Numbered from the stretch's first letter, positions 52,305 through 63,479 are shown. The stretch: 64,000 nucleotides of DNA from Arachis hypogaea (GCF_003086295.3 NC_092052.1:28495427-28559426); one strand, 5' to 3'. Translations and numbers: made by a program. Notes: generated by a model from the letters alone, not told the origin.

Positions 52305-54966
52305 ATGGCTAGTGAGGAGAGTTTTGTAGTGTTGGTTCACCACAGAGGATCGATTAAGAGAAAAACACATTCCGGTGTGAAGTTCACCGATAAGGATTCT
52401 CTTTGTATTATCGTGAGGCCTATGACTAGGTATAATGACCTTGTTAACTCTGTACTGCTGAAATTTGGTCTGGAAGGTGTGAAACGGGTTAAGAAGTTTT
52501 TCTATCGCATTCCAATCATGGTGCTCCAAGAATCCGTGAAGTATGATTGTTTCACGATCGGGAGTGATGAGGACTTGCAAGTCATGTTTCATTGTCGCCG
52601 GCAATTTCCCGAAGTGAGGACACCAGAGCTGTTGGCAAAGTTGGTTGATGTGGTATCCAGCTCGGGGGGTTCGAACCGGAATATCCCCACTTTAGGTATG
52701 GTAGCCGGTTCTAGCTCCAGACCTGCCGATGCTTCTTCGTCCATCCCTGTGTACGAGCCACCCGTCCAGCCTGTCGCCTCCCCTTCGTTCGCTGTTGATC
52801 TCAACGATAGTGTAGGCGTCGAGGTGGGAATAGGGGATTTTGTGCCGACCTCTTTACAGTGTGCTGCATCGGTTGGGGTTGGAGATGGATTGTTGGATGA
52901 TCCAAAGGATGATGATGTGGAGCCGGATATGATTGCTGATGACAGTGGCGATGATATTGGAGCGAGTGAGCCTGTAGGGACGGGAGGTGGTTCTAGCTCT
53001 GGCACACAGCAGTACCCTCCATATTTTTTTATCTTTGGACTTGGATGCCATGAGGTAAGAGGGGGTTCCTGGGGAGCCTATTGGATTTGGCGCTAGAGAT
53101 GCGGAAGGGTCTGCAGGTCTGACAGAGTTTCAGGTTGGTCAGCAATTTCAGGATAAGGATGAGGCCTTGTTAAGTGTCAAGACTTACAGCATCCGTCGAG
53201 GGGTACAGTACAAGGTAGTGGAGTCTGACTATCGCCGGTTTGTGGGCAAGTGCTCTGAGTTTGGGAATGGGTTCACATGGTTGATTCGACTGAGTCTCCG
53301 GCAGCGCAAGGGCATTTGGGAGGTCAAACGGTACAATGGACCGCATACGTGTCTCGCGACCTCCATCTCCAGTGACCACAGAAGTTTGAATTATCATGTG
53401 ATCTTAGCATTCATTATGCCAATGGTTAGGGCTGATGCATCCGTCAGCATCAAGGTGCTCCTAAATGCCACGGTTGCACACTTTGGGTTTAGGCCGATGT
53501 ACAGAAGGGTCTGGTTGGCGAAGCAGAAGGCTGTTGCCGTCATCTATGGTGACAGGGATGAGTCCTACAACGAGCTCCCTAGGTGGGTATTAGGAGTTCA
53601 GCAGACGATGCCTGGTACTGTTGCAATCCTTAGGACGAGCCCTGTTCGAGTTGGGGGACAGTTGGACGAGTCTCAAGCTTATTTTCACCGACTGTTTTGG
53701 ACTTTCCCACCATGTATCGAGGCATTCCGTCATTGCAAGCCGTTGGTTAGTATTGACGGCACCCATCTGTATGGCAAGTATGGGGGGAACGTTGCTTGTC
53801 GCGATTGCACAGGACGGGAACTCCAACATTCTGCCTGTTGCATTCGCACTAGTCAAGGGTGAGAATGCCGAGTCCTAGTCCTTCTTTCTCTCCCACCTGC
53901 GTCAGCACGTGACACCGTAGCCGGGTCTGCTGTTTATATTGGACAGGCATAACGACATCAAGGCCGCGCTTGAGGCTCCCGACGGAGGATGGCTACCTCC
54001 AGCTGCATACCGTGCATTCTGCATTCGACATGTAGCAGCAAATTTTTTTTCCTCCAAAAGACCTCTTTCCTTTGGTTTTTATTATTTATTATGCCCTAAC
54101 CTTCAAGGGCAAAAACGCAAGGAGGCTTCTTGTGAATGCAACGTATGCTAAGACCGAGGTAGAGTTCGATTACTGGTTTAATATTCTACGGTATGAAGAC
54201 CCTGCCATGTGTGAGTGGGCGAACCGGATTGAGTATTCATTGTGGACACATCATTGTGATGAGGGTCAGAGATTCGGGCACATGACAACAAATATCTCTG
54301 AGTGTGTTAACTCAATCCTCAAGAGGGTCAAAAACCTCCCTGTGTGCTCGCTGGTGAAGGCTACATAAGGAAGGTTGGCCGAACTATTTGTCCGTAAGAG
54401 GAGGGAGGCTGAGGCCCAGCTGGGTACCAGACAACAATTCAGTCAACACCTGGTGAAGTGTATCGAGGCCAACTTGAAGACGGCGAGGTGCTTCACAGTG
54501 ACTTTGTACGACAGGGATAACTCGGAGTTCACCGTCGCAGAGATGACTCCCACTGGTTCGTTCTCACTGGGTAGCTACAAGGTCTCCCTTGGATCTCAGA
54601 CATGTGATTGCGGATACTTTCAGGCACTTCATTTCCCGTGTCCTCACGCCCTGGCATGCTGTGCTTACTCATGGCTTACTTGGCAGTCGTACGTCCACCA
54701 GGTGTATCGTCTTAGTTCGGTGTTCAGTGTGTATCGAATGGGGTTCACACCTCCCATTCCGGAGGATTTCTGGCCACCATATGATGGGCCCAGACCCGAA
54801 CAAGAGGCGTGCGAGGGAGGGTCATCCCAGGTCCACTCAAATACGGACCAATATGGACGAGGCAGATCCAAACCGGCCTAAGAGATGTGGCCTCTGTCGG
54901 CAACCCGGACACACACGTCGGAGTTGCCCACATATCGGAGGATCAGCCCATACAGGGGGACATTAG
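52305..54966 (+). pseudogene. MULE transposase (MuDR-type, DDE catalytic domain, SWIM zinc finger)
   Basis: The ATG 52305 opens an N-terminal MuDR-like region and an acidic Ser-rich linker. A MuDR plug domain follows (RRGVQYKVVESDYRRFVGKC, WEVKRYNGPHTC). The catalytic core has D in SIDGTHLYGKYGG, then VAIAQDGNSNILPVAFALV, D in ILDRHNDIKAAL and E in TTNISECVNSILK. A SWIM finger (CDCGYFQALHFPCPHALAC) and a CCHC knuckle (CGLCRQPGHTRRSC) end it. Four frame changes (near 53030, 53790, 54045 and 54790) and stops near 53056, 53876 and 54366 break it. All three catalytic residues remain. The family cuts and pastes its element. A TATA-like ATATATAC at 52258-52266 could serve it. Confidence 0.9.
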
Positions 54967-55393
54967 TAGGTGTATTGTTAGCTTTAGTACTTTGTTGATT
55001 TCACTTTGGTGTTTAGATTCCACTGTTATATGTTTCCTTAGTTGTATTTGATAAGTGTTAAAATTTGTTAAACTTAATGCGATGTACTTTGCATGTGATA
55101 TTAATTAATGAATATGTTCTGTTTTTGAAGTAAAGCATGAAATGTTCGATGAATACACAAGGCAATAACACCATCTACAAATTACATGAATACATGATGG
55201 GGAAAATATCCTAATAACTTAAAGAAACAATGAACACCCATTTTCAAAGTAACGGAAACACGATGAGGCAACAAAGTACTCAAATATAAATAACTAGAAT
55301 ATAAGTTGGATCATACACGTACATGAAAGACATAAATAAAGGTGGCTAAGATACAACACTAATCATCAAATAAAGTCATACAACATACACTAA

Positions 55394-56616
55394 TCATCTG
55401 AACAGATGCGAACCGGTGAAGCAACGACGGGGTACCCGTGTCCTGTGTCCTCTCCGGATAAGCGGCTCCTCGTCCTCGATCTCATCCTCCTCCTCATCCG
55501 GGGCAGGCTGTGCAGGTGGCTTAGGCTAGACGGGTGCCCCAGACGGCCCGGCATCTGAATGTACTCCAGCAGTATAGGCGGAAGGAGGGGTACCACCTAA
55601 TGAAAAATAGTCAGGAGCAGGCATGGTAGGAGGCTCGTTCAGGTCGACATCTAAAGGTGCCTATATGCCTGACGTCTGACCATGCCGACGGGCCGCATCA
55701 TCCTCCTGCATGATGGCACTAATCTCATCTAGGAAGTGTGACCCGCCGAAGTCCGCATCAAGACCATCACCGGCCAGGAAGTCTGAAAACATCGTCCCTG
55801 GGCTAACCCATGGCGTACTCTCCTGAAGTGTCTGGTCATGGGCGGGGACACCAACAAAGTAATCGCCTAGCGGCCCTGCAAGATGGTATAATCCGGCCAT
55901 CTACAAGTACGGAACGTACCGCTCATCGAGTCGCATGCCCTGTTGCCGCCGCATGCTCGAGATGCATCGCTGGGGCTGCGCATCACATGGACCGCATTAT
56001 TAGAACCACTCACAAAACCACCAACAAAAACAACTAACAACAGAAACCACTTATGGAAACCACTAACGGAATCTACATGCAAAGCCAACATAATAAACCA
56101 CTAGCAAAACCACATGCTTAAACCGCTAACATAAACCATCAACAAAATCGCATACAAAACCACTAACAAAAACCACTAATAAAACCCACTAACATAAATC
56201 GCCAACAAAACCGCATGCAAAACCTCTAAAATAAACCACTTGCAATACCACTAGGATAAGCCACTAACATAAATCGCATGCAAAACCACAGAATAAACCA
56301 CTTCCAATACCACTAACATAAACCGCTAACATAAACCATCAACAAAACCGCATACAAAACCACTAATAAAAACCACTAATAAAAACCACTAACATAAACC
56401 GCCAACATAACCGCATGCAAAACCTCTAAAATAAACCACTTGCAATACCACTAGGATAAACCACTAACATAAACCGCCACTAAAACTGCATGCAAAACCA
56501 CTAACTCAGATAAACCACTAGCACAAAATTTTCTATCTACTAACCTCGTCGTTGATGACCCTGGCTATATGAGCAACTCCATCCAACCGATATAGCCTTT
56601 CCGGATCGTCCCCCAT
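55394..56616 (-). pseudogene. Plant mobile domain (PMD) gene relic inside the MULE, internally deleted
   Basis: Exon 1 (56616-56545) reads MGDDPERLYRLDGVAHIARV and ends at a GT donor. Exon 2 starts after an AG at 55975 with RCISSMRRQQGMRLDERYVP and MAGLYHLA. These are the usual N-terminal lines of PMD proteins (aminotransferase-like or phosphatase-7-long-form-like). The text then jumps to what looks like the C-terminal tail (FSDFLAGDGLDADFGGSHF) and ends RRGHRTRVPRRCFTGSHLFR before TGA 55396-55394. Most of the globular domain is missing. Three in-frame stops occur, including a TAG right before MAGLYHLA. The intron is filled by a minisatellite. Confidence 0.75.
56010..56530. repeat. Minisatellite of AACCACTAACAAAACC-like units
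   Basis: About 500 bases built of irregular 16-22 base variants such as AAACCACTAACATAAACC and CAAAACCGCATGCAAAACC. Higher-order blocks of about 130 bases are repeated at least twice. It occupies the intron of the PMD relic. Confidence 0.8.
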
Positions 56617-56744
56617 CGGCTGAATATTCTGCTCGAGTCTTTGTCGGAACGAATCTGGGTCGTTTTCTCCGGGATTTGGTGGGGTATGAGAATGGAAAAG
56701 TGATTCGAATGAGGGGGATTCAAACTCCTTATATAGCCGGATCC

Positions 56745-56998
56745 AGTGTAATTCGAATCAACCCCATTCGAATTACTACTAGATGCAAAATGGGAGTAAT
56801 TCGAATCAACTAGGTTCAAATTACTTGGGGAATCATGCACATGTGTAATTCGAAGTTACCTAGTTTGAATTATGCTTGTTTGTAATTCGAATCATGTAGA
56901 TTCGAATTAGTGTGTTATTGTCTTCGAGTATAATTCGAATTGAGTAGATTCGAATTATATACAAATGTAGTTCGAATTTAGCTCTTTCGAATTACATA
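56745..56998. repeat. Right subterminal array of TTCGAA palindromes
   Basis: About six further palindromic units of the same 29-base design, some decayed (GGTTCAAATTAC, AGTTTGAATTAT). Together with the left array they frame the coding part of the MULE. Confidence 0.85.
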
Positions 56999-57090
56999 GA
57001 AATGTGGTTTGGTTGATTGATGAAACTTTTTTCAGATTGGCTGATTCATGTAAAATTTTGCTTCCCTTGGCTTAATTGGGTGTTTTGCCC

Positions 57091-58005
57091 TAAAAAATAT
57101 GGATAGACAAAAAAAATATAATTTTTCACTTTTATTTTTTTTATTGGTGATGCAAACGAAATAATTATAAAAATATTTTATTATTATTTGAGTTAATTAT
57201 TTTTTGAGTTAATTAGTTAATTGTTGTTAATTGTCTGAGTTAATTTTAATTTATTTATTTTTTGAGTTAATTTTTGACTTATTATTTATTGTAAGTAATT
57301 TTTTAAGTATTATTATCTAAGTTAATTATTTTTTGAGTTAATTAATGTTATATTTTTTTATTTATTAGTTTATAAATTATTGAATTTAAATATTTAAAAT
57401 TATATATTAATTTTTAAACATTTTTTTAAAATTTAAAATTTAAGTTTATAATTGGATTTATCGTCAGTTAAATTCGAAGGTAATTATTAATTTAATTATT
57501 AATTAATAATATATTACCGTCAAATTTATTTGGAGAAAGATCCAACAGTAAAAATTACTAGTGAAAATTTTTCGATGGTAATTAACGGCAGACAAAAAAA
57601 TTCGCCAGTAAATAATTACCGGCGAAGTTTATACCATTAGATTTATTTGGACGGTAATTCCGATAGTAAATATATTGCCGGTGGATATTTTTGGTAAATT
57701 CACCGATAAATCAGACGATACTCAACATTTTCTTGTAGTGAGTTACAAATGTGTAATTTGAAAATCAACGGTCATTAAATTGATAGAATTAGCGGTATAA
57801 AGATTTAAAGGTTTAACCGAAGTTGAATCGAATATAATAAAATAATATATTTATGTATAAAATATATATCTTTTAGAAAAAAATTGATTTATTGTTTTAT
57901 TATTTAAAATTAGTTAGCTATTAAAAATTTGCGCCAGTTCGATTAATTAATAGATTTTTTGACCGAATTTTTTTATTTTTGATTAATCCATTATCAATCT
58001 GTTTG
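57091..58005 (-). repeat. Second part of the duplicated DDB2 upstream block
   Basis: Collinear with 44800-45665, resuming at GGATAGACAAAAAAA right after the target duplication of the Mutator-like element. It contains the same CACTA-type terminus (at 57740) and about 265 bases beyond it. The shared block is about 1.5 kb. Confidence 0.85.
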
Positions 58006-58478
58006 TCGAAAAAATATTTTCGATTGGGATCAGCTAATTTGAAATATTGAAGAGATGATTAGGATAGAAGCAGAGGTTGAAAGGCGCACGTGCATGCATT
58101 AATTGGGAGTTACTCGACATTGACTTGATTTAGATTCCTTATTGAATCGAGTAAGCATAGTCAAGCAAGCATTTGAATGAGAAATCGAATAGTTGCTCGA
58201 ATAGAGAATCGAGCGGTTACGTTAAGTAAAGAAGTTGAAAGCTTTCTTCAAGCGAGAATTTTATGGGTAACGTCTATAGGCAGAAGTGCGGGAGCGGTTA
58301 CCTAAGAATCCACATACAAGGCAGTGTCGTGTAATTAAGGATCGGTTACAGACATGGGTTATAAATATTAGAAAGTTTTAGGAAATGCGGGTTGGAATTT
58401 TACTTCAGAAATTACTCACGCACACTCACATCCCAGCGACTTTCTAAGTCTACTTTGAGTCAAATTTTTGTAGGGTTC
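58006..58478 (+). mobile_element. Probable LTR fragment of another retrotransposon
   Basis: Less AT-rich than its surroundings, with a TATA-like TTATAAATATTAG at about 58359-58371 and a C-rich segment near 58420 (CACGCACACTCACATCCC), the usual LTR layout. It is cut by the next element at 58479. No second copy is present for comparison. Confidence 0.35.
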
Positions 58479-59962
58479 TGATAAACTACTATTTTATGGT
58501 TTATCTTGTGCTCAATTGAGTGGTTTTTATCAACTCTTTACTCACTTATTCATATAAATTGCATGGTTTTATATTTTCCTTCCTAGTATTGTTCTATAAT
58601 TGGAAACTTGCTTCTTAGAGATCTTTAGTTAGTATATTTTAATTCTCCTTTATACCATTCGATGCCGTGATCCGTGTGTTAAGTGTTTCAGGCTTTATAG
58701 GGCAGGAATGGCTTAGAGAATGGAGAGGAAGCTTGCAAAAATGGAAGGAACACAAGAAACTAAGGAGATGACCAGCGAACACCGACGCGCGCGCATGGCT
58801 CACGCGAGCGCGCGGAATAGAGAAAATTACAGCGACGCCTGTGCGTGACTGACGCGTACGCGTGGATTGGAGTATGCTAAAATGACACAAACGCGTGGAC
58901 GACGCGTACACATGACAAGAAAAATCACTGAATGACGCGCACGCGTAGACGACGCGAACACGTGACCTGCGCGATCTGCAAAATTAACAGAAAACGCTGG
59001 GGCGATTTCGGGCCGCGTTTTGACCCAGTTTTCGACCCAGAAACGCAGAATAAAGCCAAGGAACAAGCAGAGACTCAAACACACAGAAAATACAACATTC
59101 ATTATTCATAATTTTAGGTTTTAGATGTAGTTTTAGAGAGAGAGAGAGGCCCTCTCCTCTCTCTTAGGATATAGGATTAGGATTTCTCTTAAAGGTTAGG
59201 TTTATTTCTTCTCAATTCCAGGTTCAATGTTCCTTTAATTTAATTTCTCTTCTACTTTTATTTACTTTATCACTTAGTTATTTATTTTTCCCAATTTGAT
59301 TTATGAACTTTTCCATGTTAAAATTGATATCTTTATTTAATACGATTTGAGGTATTTCAGAATTATGATTGCTTTCTTTTATTTATTATATAAATAATTT
59401 GGATTTTTTTCCTTTTGGCTTTGGTTGAGTAATTGGTGACACTTGAGTTGTCAAACGCAGCTGTAGATTGAAAATTGGAATTCTTGCTGGTTGATTTGGA
59501 TCCCTCTAAAGCTAGTCTTTCCATAGGAGTTGACTAGGACTTGAGGAATCAAATTAATTAGTCCACTTGACTTTCCTTTATTTTGTAAGGTTAACTAAGT
59601 GAGAGCAATAAATAATTCTCATCACACCTGATAAGGATAAGTAGGATGAGATTTCCAGTTCTCATACCTTGCCAAGAGATTTTCTAATTATTAATTTATT
59701 TTTCTTATCATTTAAATTACTTGTTCCCTATTTCAAAAACCCAAAAATATACCCTTTTCCATAACCAATAATAAATCATACTTCCCTGCAATTCCTTGAG
59801 AAGACGATCCGAGGTCTCAATACTTCAGTTTTAAATTTTATTGGGTTTTTTTACTTGTGACAACCAAACTTTTGTACGAAAGGATTCTTTGCTGGTTTAG
59901 AAACTATACTTACAACGCGATTATTCTTATAAAATTCTTTACCGGTAGAAATCAGTTCATCA
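58479..59962 (+). repeat. 5' LTR, about 1,484 bp
   Basis: Begins TGATAAACTACTATTTTATG and ends ATCAGTTCATCA, four bases before the primer site. It contains a CpG-dense patch with ACGCGT words at 58770-58980. The 5-bp flank GGTTC would be half of the target duplication. Confidence 0.8.
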
Positions 59963-59965
59963 AAA

Positions 59966-59983
59966 TGGCGCCGTTGCCGGGGA
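59966..59983 (+). other. Primer binding site for tRNA-Asp
   Basis: TGGCGCCGTTGCCGGGGA, identical to the primer site of the Tat-like element at 21850. It fixes the LTR end. Confidence 0.9.
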
Positions 59984-60077
59984 ATTGCAATTGTGTGCCT
60001 TATTATTGGTTACTGTAAATATTTTCTTTTGCTTGTTTATTTGTTTTTATTTTTGTTTTTAATTTTTATTAGCTACT

Positions 60078-61702
60078 ATGAGTTTTAACCCCGTTGCTTT
60101 GAGTTTGGTTCTAATGTTGTTAAAAGGAATGGAAGCTATAACAGGAATATGCGTCAAGGTCAAAACAATCATAGATGGAAGGAGCCACGAGGATCTGATC
60201 AACCCTTTCAGCAACAACACCTTCCAAAGTACCATGAACAACGACCATCTTACAATACATGCCAAGACAATAGTTATGGTGGACCTTTTCGTGATAACCA
60301 ACCTCCACCAAATTACTATGGTCGAGAACCATTCCGAGGTGCGTACCAAAATGATAGATATAGTGGACCCCCTTGTAGTTACCAACAAGCCCCATCATAT
60401 GCCTATGAACCACCTCCTCAACATAGTTTTGAACCACCATACTCACAAGCCAACCACAACCATTCACCTCCACATGACCCTAAACCTTATCCACCCCAAT
60501 TCCAATCCAATTACCCCCAATAATCACCACTTCCATATGCACCATGTCCATATCCATCGACCCAAGAATCACAGGCTCGCCTCAAGGAAACAGTAGATCA
60601 ATTTCATGCAACCTTTCATCAACTGGAGCAAGCGATAAATCAATTAGCTTCCCAATGTTTGGACACTCAAGGAACTCCCATGGCTTCATGTGGAGAATCT
60701 AATGAAGAACGTAGCATGAAGGAGACGCTAGAAACTCCGGTGGACAGTGAGGAGCATGACTTTGTATTGGAACAAGTGGAGGAAGCCAGAATTATTGAAG
60801 AGGAAGAAGTGGTCGAAGACTTAGGAGATGCGGAACATCCATGGGAAAGCCCAGTCATAGAGCTCCCTTCTAAGGAGTTTGAATTTGTTGTTGAGGAGGG
60901 TGTACAACCTCCAAGGCATAGCCTGGTTGAAGACTTTGAAGAGGATGATCAAGAGATAGATTCAATCATTGATGAATTCTTATCTACATTTGAATCCTCT
61001 CCCATTGGACTTGACATGGAGATTAAAGAAGAAGAAGCACAACCTCCCATACCCTTGGTGAACAATGAAGAAGAGATTGAATTGGAAGAAAGCTACCAAG
61101 AGGAAGAGGTTGAAATTGAAGAAGCTTGCAAGGAGGTGGAAGTTTTCAAGGAAGAGCTCAAGGGAATGGAGCTAGAAATCACCTTGCCAAGGTTGTTGGA
61201 GACCTCTCTCCCAAAGCCATCACCATCCATCCCTTCATTCAAGTGGGTAAATCTCTCATCTCTAAGCTTAATTAGCCCACTTGAATATGCTTTGCTTGAG
61301 ACAGATGGGCAACTTAGAGCTCTTTGTGGCTATAAGAGTAAGAGGGAGATGGTTAGTGGTAAGAGTTGTCATGCAAGGTTCAATATGGTTGCATGCTACA
61401 AATTGAAGTATAAAGGTTGGTATAATTCTCAATTGAATGGGTCTAGAAAATTATTTGGATGTCTCCGTGAGAATTCCGACTGTTCACCACCCAAGTGGAA
61501 AAATGATGATCAACAAGAAGACAGGTACAAAAGTAAGGTTTGGGACCCCGGAATTCAGTCTAGCAATCAATACTCTTGGGGCCTTGTCACTTGCTTAATC
61601 TTGCTTGAAGGCTCTTTGCGCCTAGTTTGGGATCCCGGAGGATATTGGAATTGCAAACATTGGTGGGGATTCCTGGATGAGTTCAAGCACAAGCCACCAT
61701 AA
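60078..61702 (+). pseudogene. ORF of the non-autonomous LTR element: Pro/Tyr-rich then Glu-rich protein
   Basis: An ATG at 60078 (MSFNPVAL) is soon followed by a frame change. From 60149 one frame runs to 61702 with a single TAA at 60521. The first part is rich in Asn, Gln, Pro and Tyr (FRDNQPPPNYYGREPFRG). A coiled-coil-like stretch follows (ARLKETVDQFHATFHQLEQ), then a strongly acidic region (EARIIEEEEVVEDLG) and a Trp-rich tail (WDPGGYWNCKHWWGFLDEF). I recognise no enzyme domain. Position after the primer site suggests a gag-like or accessory protein. Confidence 0.6.
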
Positions 61703-61909
61703 CAGGGAGCTCATCAAATGTCCAACTTAAGGACTTTAACTAAAAGTGCTAGGTGGGAGACAACCCACCATGGTATGATCGTTTTTTTTTGTCTTAGTTT
61801 TATTTTATTTTGTTTTAATTTTAGTTCTATTTTATTTTTTTCTTAGTATTCATTCATAGTGCCTGCATCAGCATTTGCATTCTGCATTTTGCATTCTGTG
61901 TAAAAAAAA

Positions 61910-62462
61910 AATCGCACGCGACGCGCGAGCGTCGCTGACGCGTACGCGTCATGTGTGAATGCGAAGCAAAGAAGAAAGAAACAGAGAGTTACGTGGGAGT
62001 GTGGCTGGAGACGTGCCTTAAGCACAAGCATGCTCACGCGAACGCGTCCCTGACGTGTCCGCGTCATTTGAAAAATCAGCCTCCCACGCGTGCGCGTCAC
62101 CCATGCGCACGCGTGACCCTGCAAAATCGACGTAAAGAGGTATATGGCAGAGAGTTATAATGGAATGGGGCTGGAATGATGCTGGAAGCACAAGCCTTAT
62201 CATGCGAACACGTGCCCCACGCGTCCGCGTCATTTTTCAAAAAGAGGCCATTCACGCGTGCGCGTCACCCACGCGCACACGTCACCCTGAATTTTGGCAT
62301 TATACAAACGAAACAGAAAGTTGTGCGTACGCGAGGCTGCTCTCGCGCCAATGGCACAGTTCATTTCACGCGAACGCGTGACCCACGCGTCCGCGTCACT
62401 TAAAAATTGCACCACCCAGGCGAACGCGTGCTCCACGCGTCAACGTCACATGCGACGCACAG
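61910..62462 (+). repeat. ACGCGT-rich repeat array, period about 165 bp
   Basis: The pattern GCGAACGCGT followed by CACGCGTCCGCGTCA recurs at about 62041, 62203 and 62371. Between copies lie ACGCGTGCGCGTCACCC words, and a partial copy stands at 61910. CpG content is far above the AT-rich surroundings, and the words resemble those in the LTR at 58770-58980. Confidence 0.8.
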
Positions 62463-63269
62463 CTTATCCAGATTAGCGCCTGATATCTTATCTTTTCTTC
62501 CCCAAATCCAAATCTTTTCTTTCCCTTCTTATTTCTTTCTTCTCTCTTCTTCCTTCTTTATTCTTTCTCACTTTTTACTTTCTCCCTTCTTCCTTTATCA
62601 TCATCATCAAAGTTCTTTTCTTTCCTTCTTCCCTTCTTACCTTTCCATCATTATTTTTATTTATGTTTTCTTCTTCTTTTTCTTTTTTCTTTCATTATAT
62701 ATGTTTTCTTTTTCTTTTTACATTATTTTAATTGGTGTTAGAAATTTAATTGGGTGATTATTTTCTTCTATAATTGCTTGTGGATTGTTTAGAAGTTATT
62801 TGACAATTATTAATTATTTTAGGATTATTTGCATGTTCAAATTCAATACTTTTCATAACATATTTACCATGCATGCTAAGTGTTTATGAAAAAGCTCGTA
62901 TGGCATTGTGTATATTTAATTATTTTATTCTTCTACTCTAATGCCTATTTTTCACAAAATTTCTTTTTATATTCATTAAAAATAATTGTCAATACAAACA
63001 GGTTGTTAGTTTGAAAGAGTTGGTAATCAAATTGGGCATTTAATGCTTGATCTATGCTACTCATACTTTTGCCAGCATGCCAATAAACATCTTGCATCTA
63101 CTTGCCATCACATGCACTTGCTATATTTCCATTGATGAACTTCTTACATGTAGTCGCGACCATGTGTTAACGACATTCTTCTTTACCGTGCATTGATTAT
63201 CACTTGTACCATCCCCTTCCTTGCTCTAACCCTTAGCTTTAAAAGTTACTTTCTTTTTTCCTTTTCAGG
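62463..63269 (+). other. Pyrimidine-rich and AT-rich spacer of the LTR element
   Basis: A TTCTTTCCTTC-type pyrimidine tract covers about 62490-62720 and is followed by AT-rich sequence. The long open frame here is only a by-product of the tract. A polypyrimidine run ending in TTTTCAG just before 63270 looks like a splice acceptor. Confidence 0.5.
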
Positions 63270-63479
63270 ATGGCAACCAAGAAGGGTAAAGAGAAAGCTA
63301 TTCCCAAACCACCGGCAAGGAAAGGAACAAAAAGAGCACTAGCTGCGGAGCCACCCATCCACTTGTACATCTCTGGATGCACCGAGGACGGTGCAATTTT
63401 TAAGTGTGGGGAGGTCGATACCGATCTCCATGGGTTAGTTATTTTTTTCTCAACACCAATATATTACTTTATTTGTTAG
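63270..63479 (+). CDS. Short ORF, possible first exon of a second element gene
   Basis: ATG 63270 follows CTTTTCAGG, an acceptor-like site. The peptide begins with a Lys-rich stretch (KKGKEKAIPKPPARKGTKR) and then IHLYISGCTEDG. After GEVDTDLHG the frame becomes hydrophobic and AT-rich, so translation probably ends or is spliced near 63433. No domain is recognised. Confidence 0.3.
   Translation: MATKKGKEKAIPKPPARKGTKRALAAEPPIHLYISGCTEDGAIFKCGEVDTDLHGLVIFFSTPIYYFIC

Larger units (their letters stand above)
51911..57090 (+). mobile_element. Mutator-like element (MULE), 5,180 bp, with perfect 9-bp target duplication
   Basis: TAAAAAATA at 51902-51910 and 57091-57099 flanks the element. The ends GGGCAAAA and TTTTGCCC open inverted repeats of about 105 bases. 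Next to them on each side is an array of TTCGAA palindromes. Inside are a MULE transposase gene on the plus strand and a plant-mobile-domain relic on the minus strand. The intact site is represented at 44793-44803. The transposase is frameshifted, so this copy is probably inactive. Confidence 0.95.

Noticed and set aside
56010..56530. CRISPR-like regular repeat
   Set aside because: Units are irregular and adjoining, with no constant spacers, in a plant transposon intron. It is a minisatellite.
51180..57740. One CACTA transposon that captured DDB2 exon 1
   Set aside because: The shared sequence continues about 265 bases beyond the right end in both copies, and the flanking triplets differ, so simple capture does not fit.
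62407..62757. Plus-strand ORF of 116 codons rich in Ser, Phe and Leu
   Set aside because: Produced by a pyrimidine tract; its start lies in the ACGCGT array.
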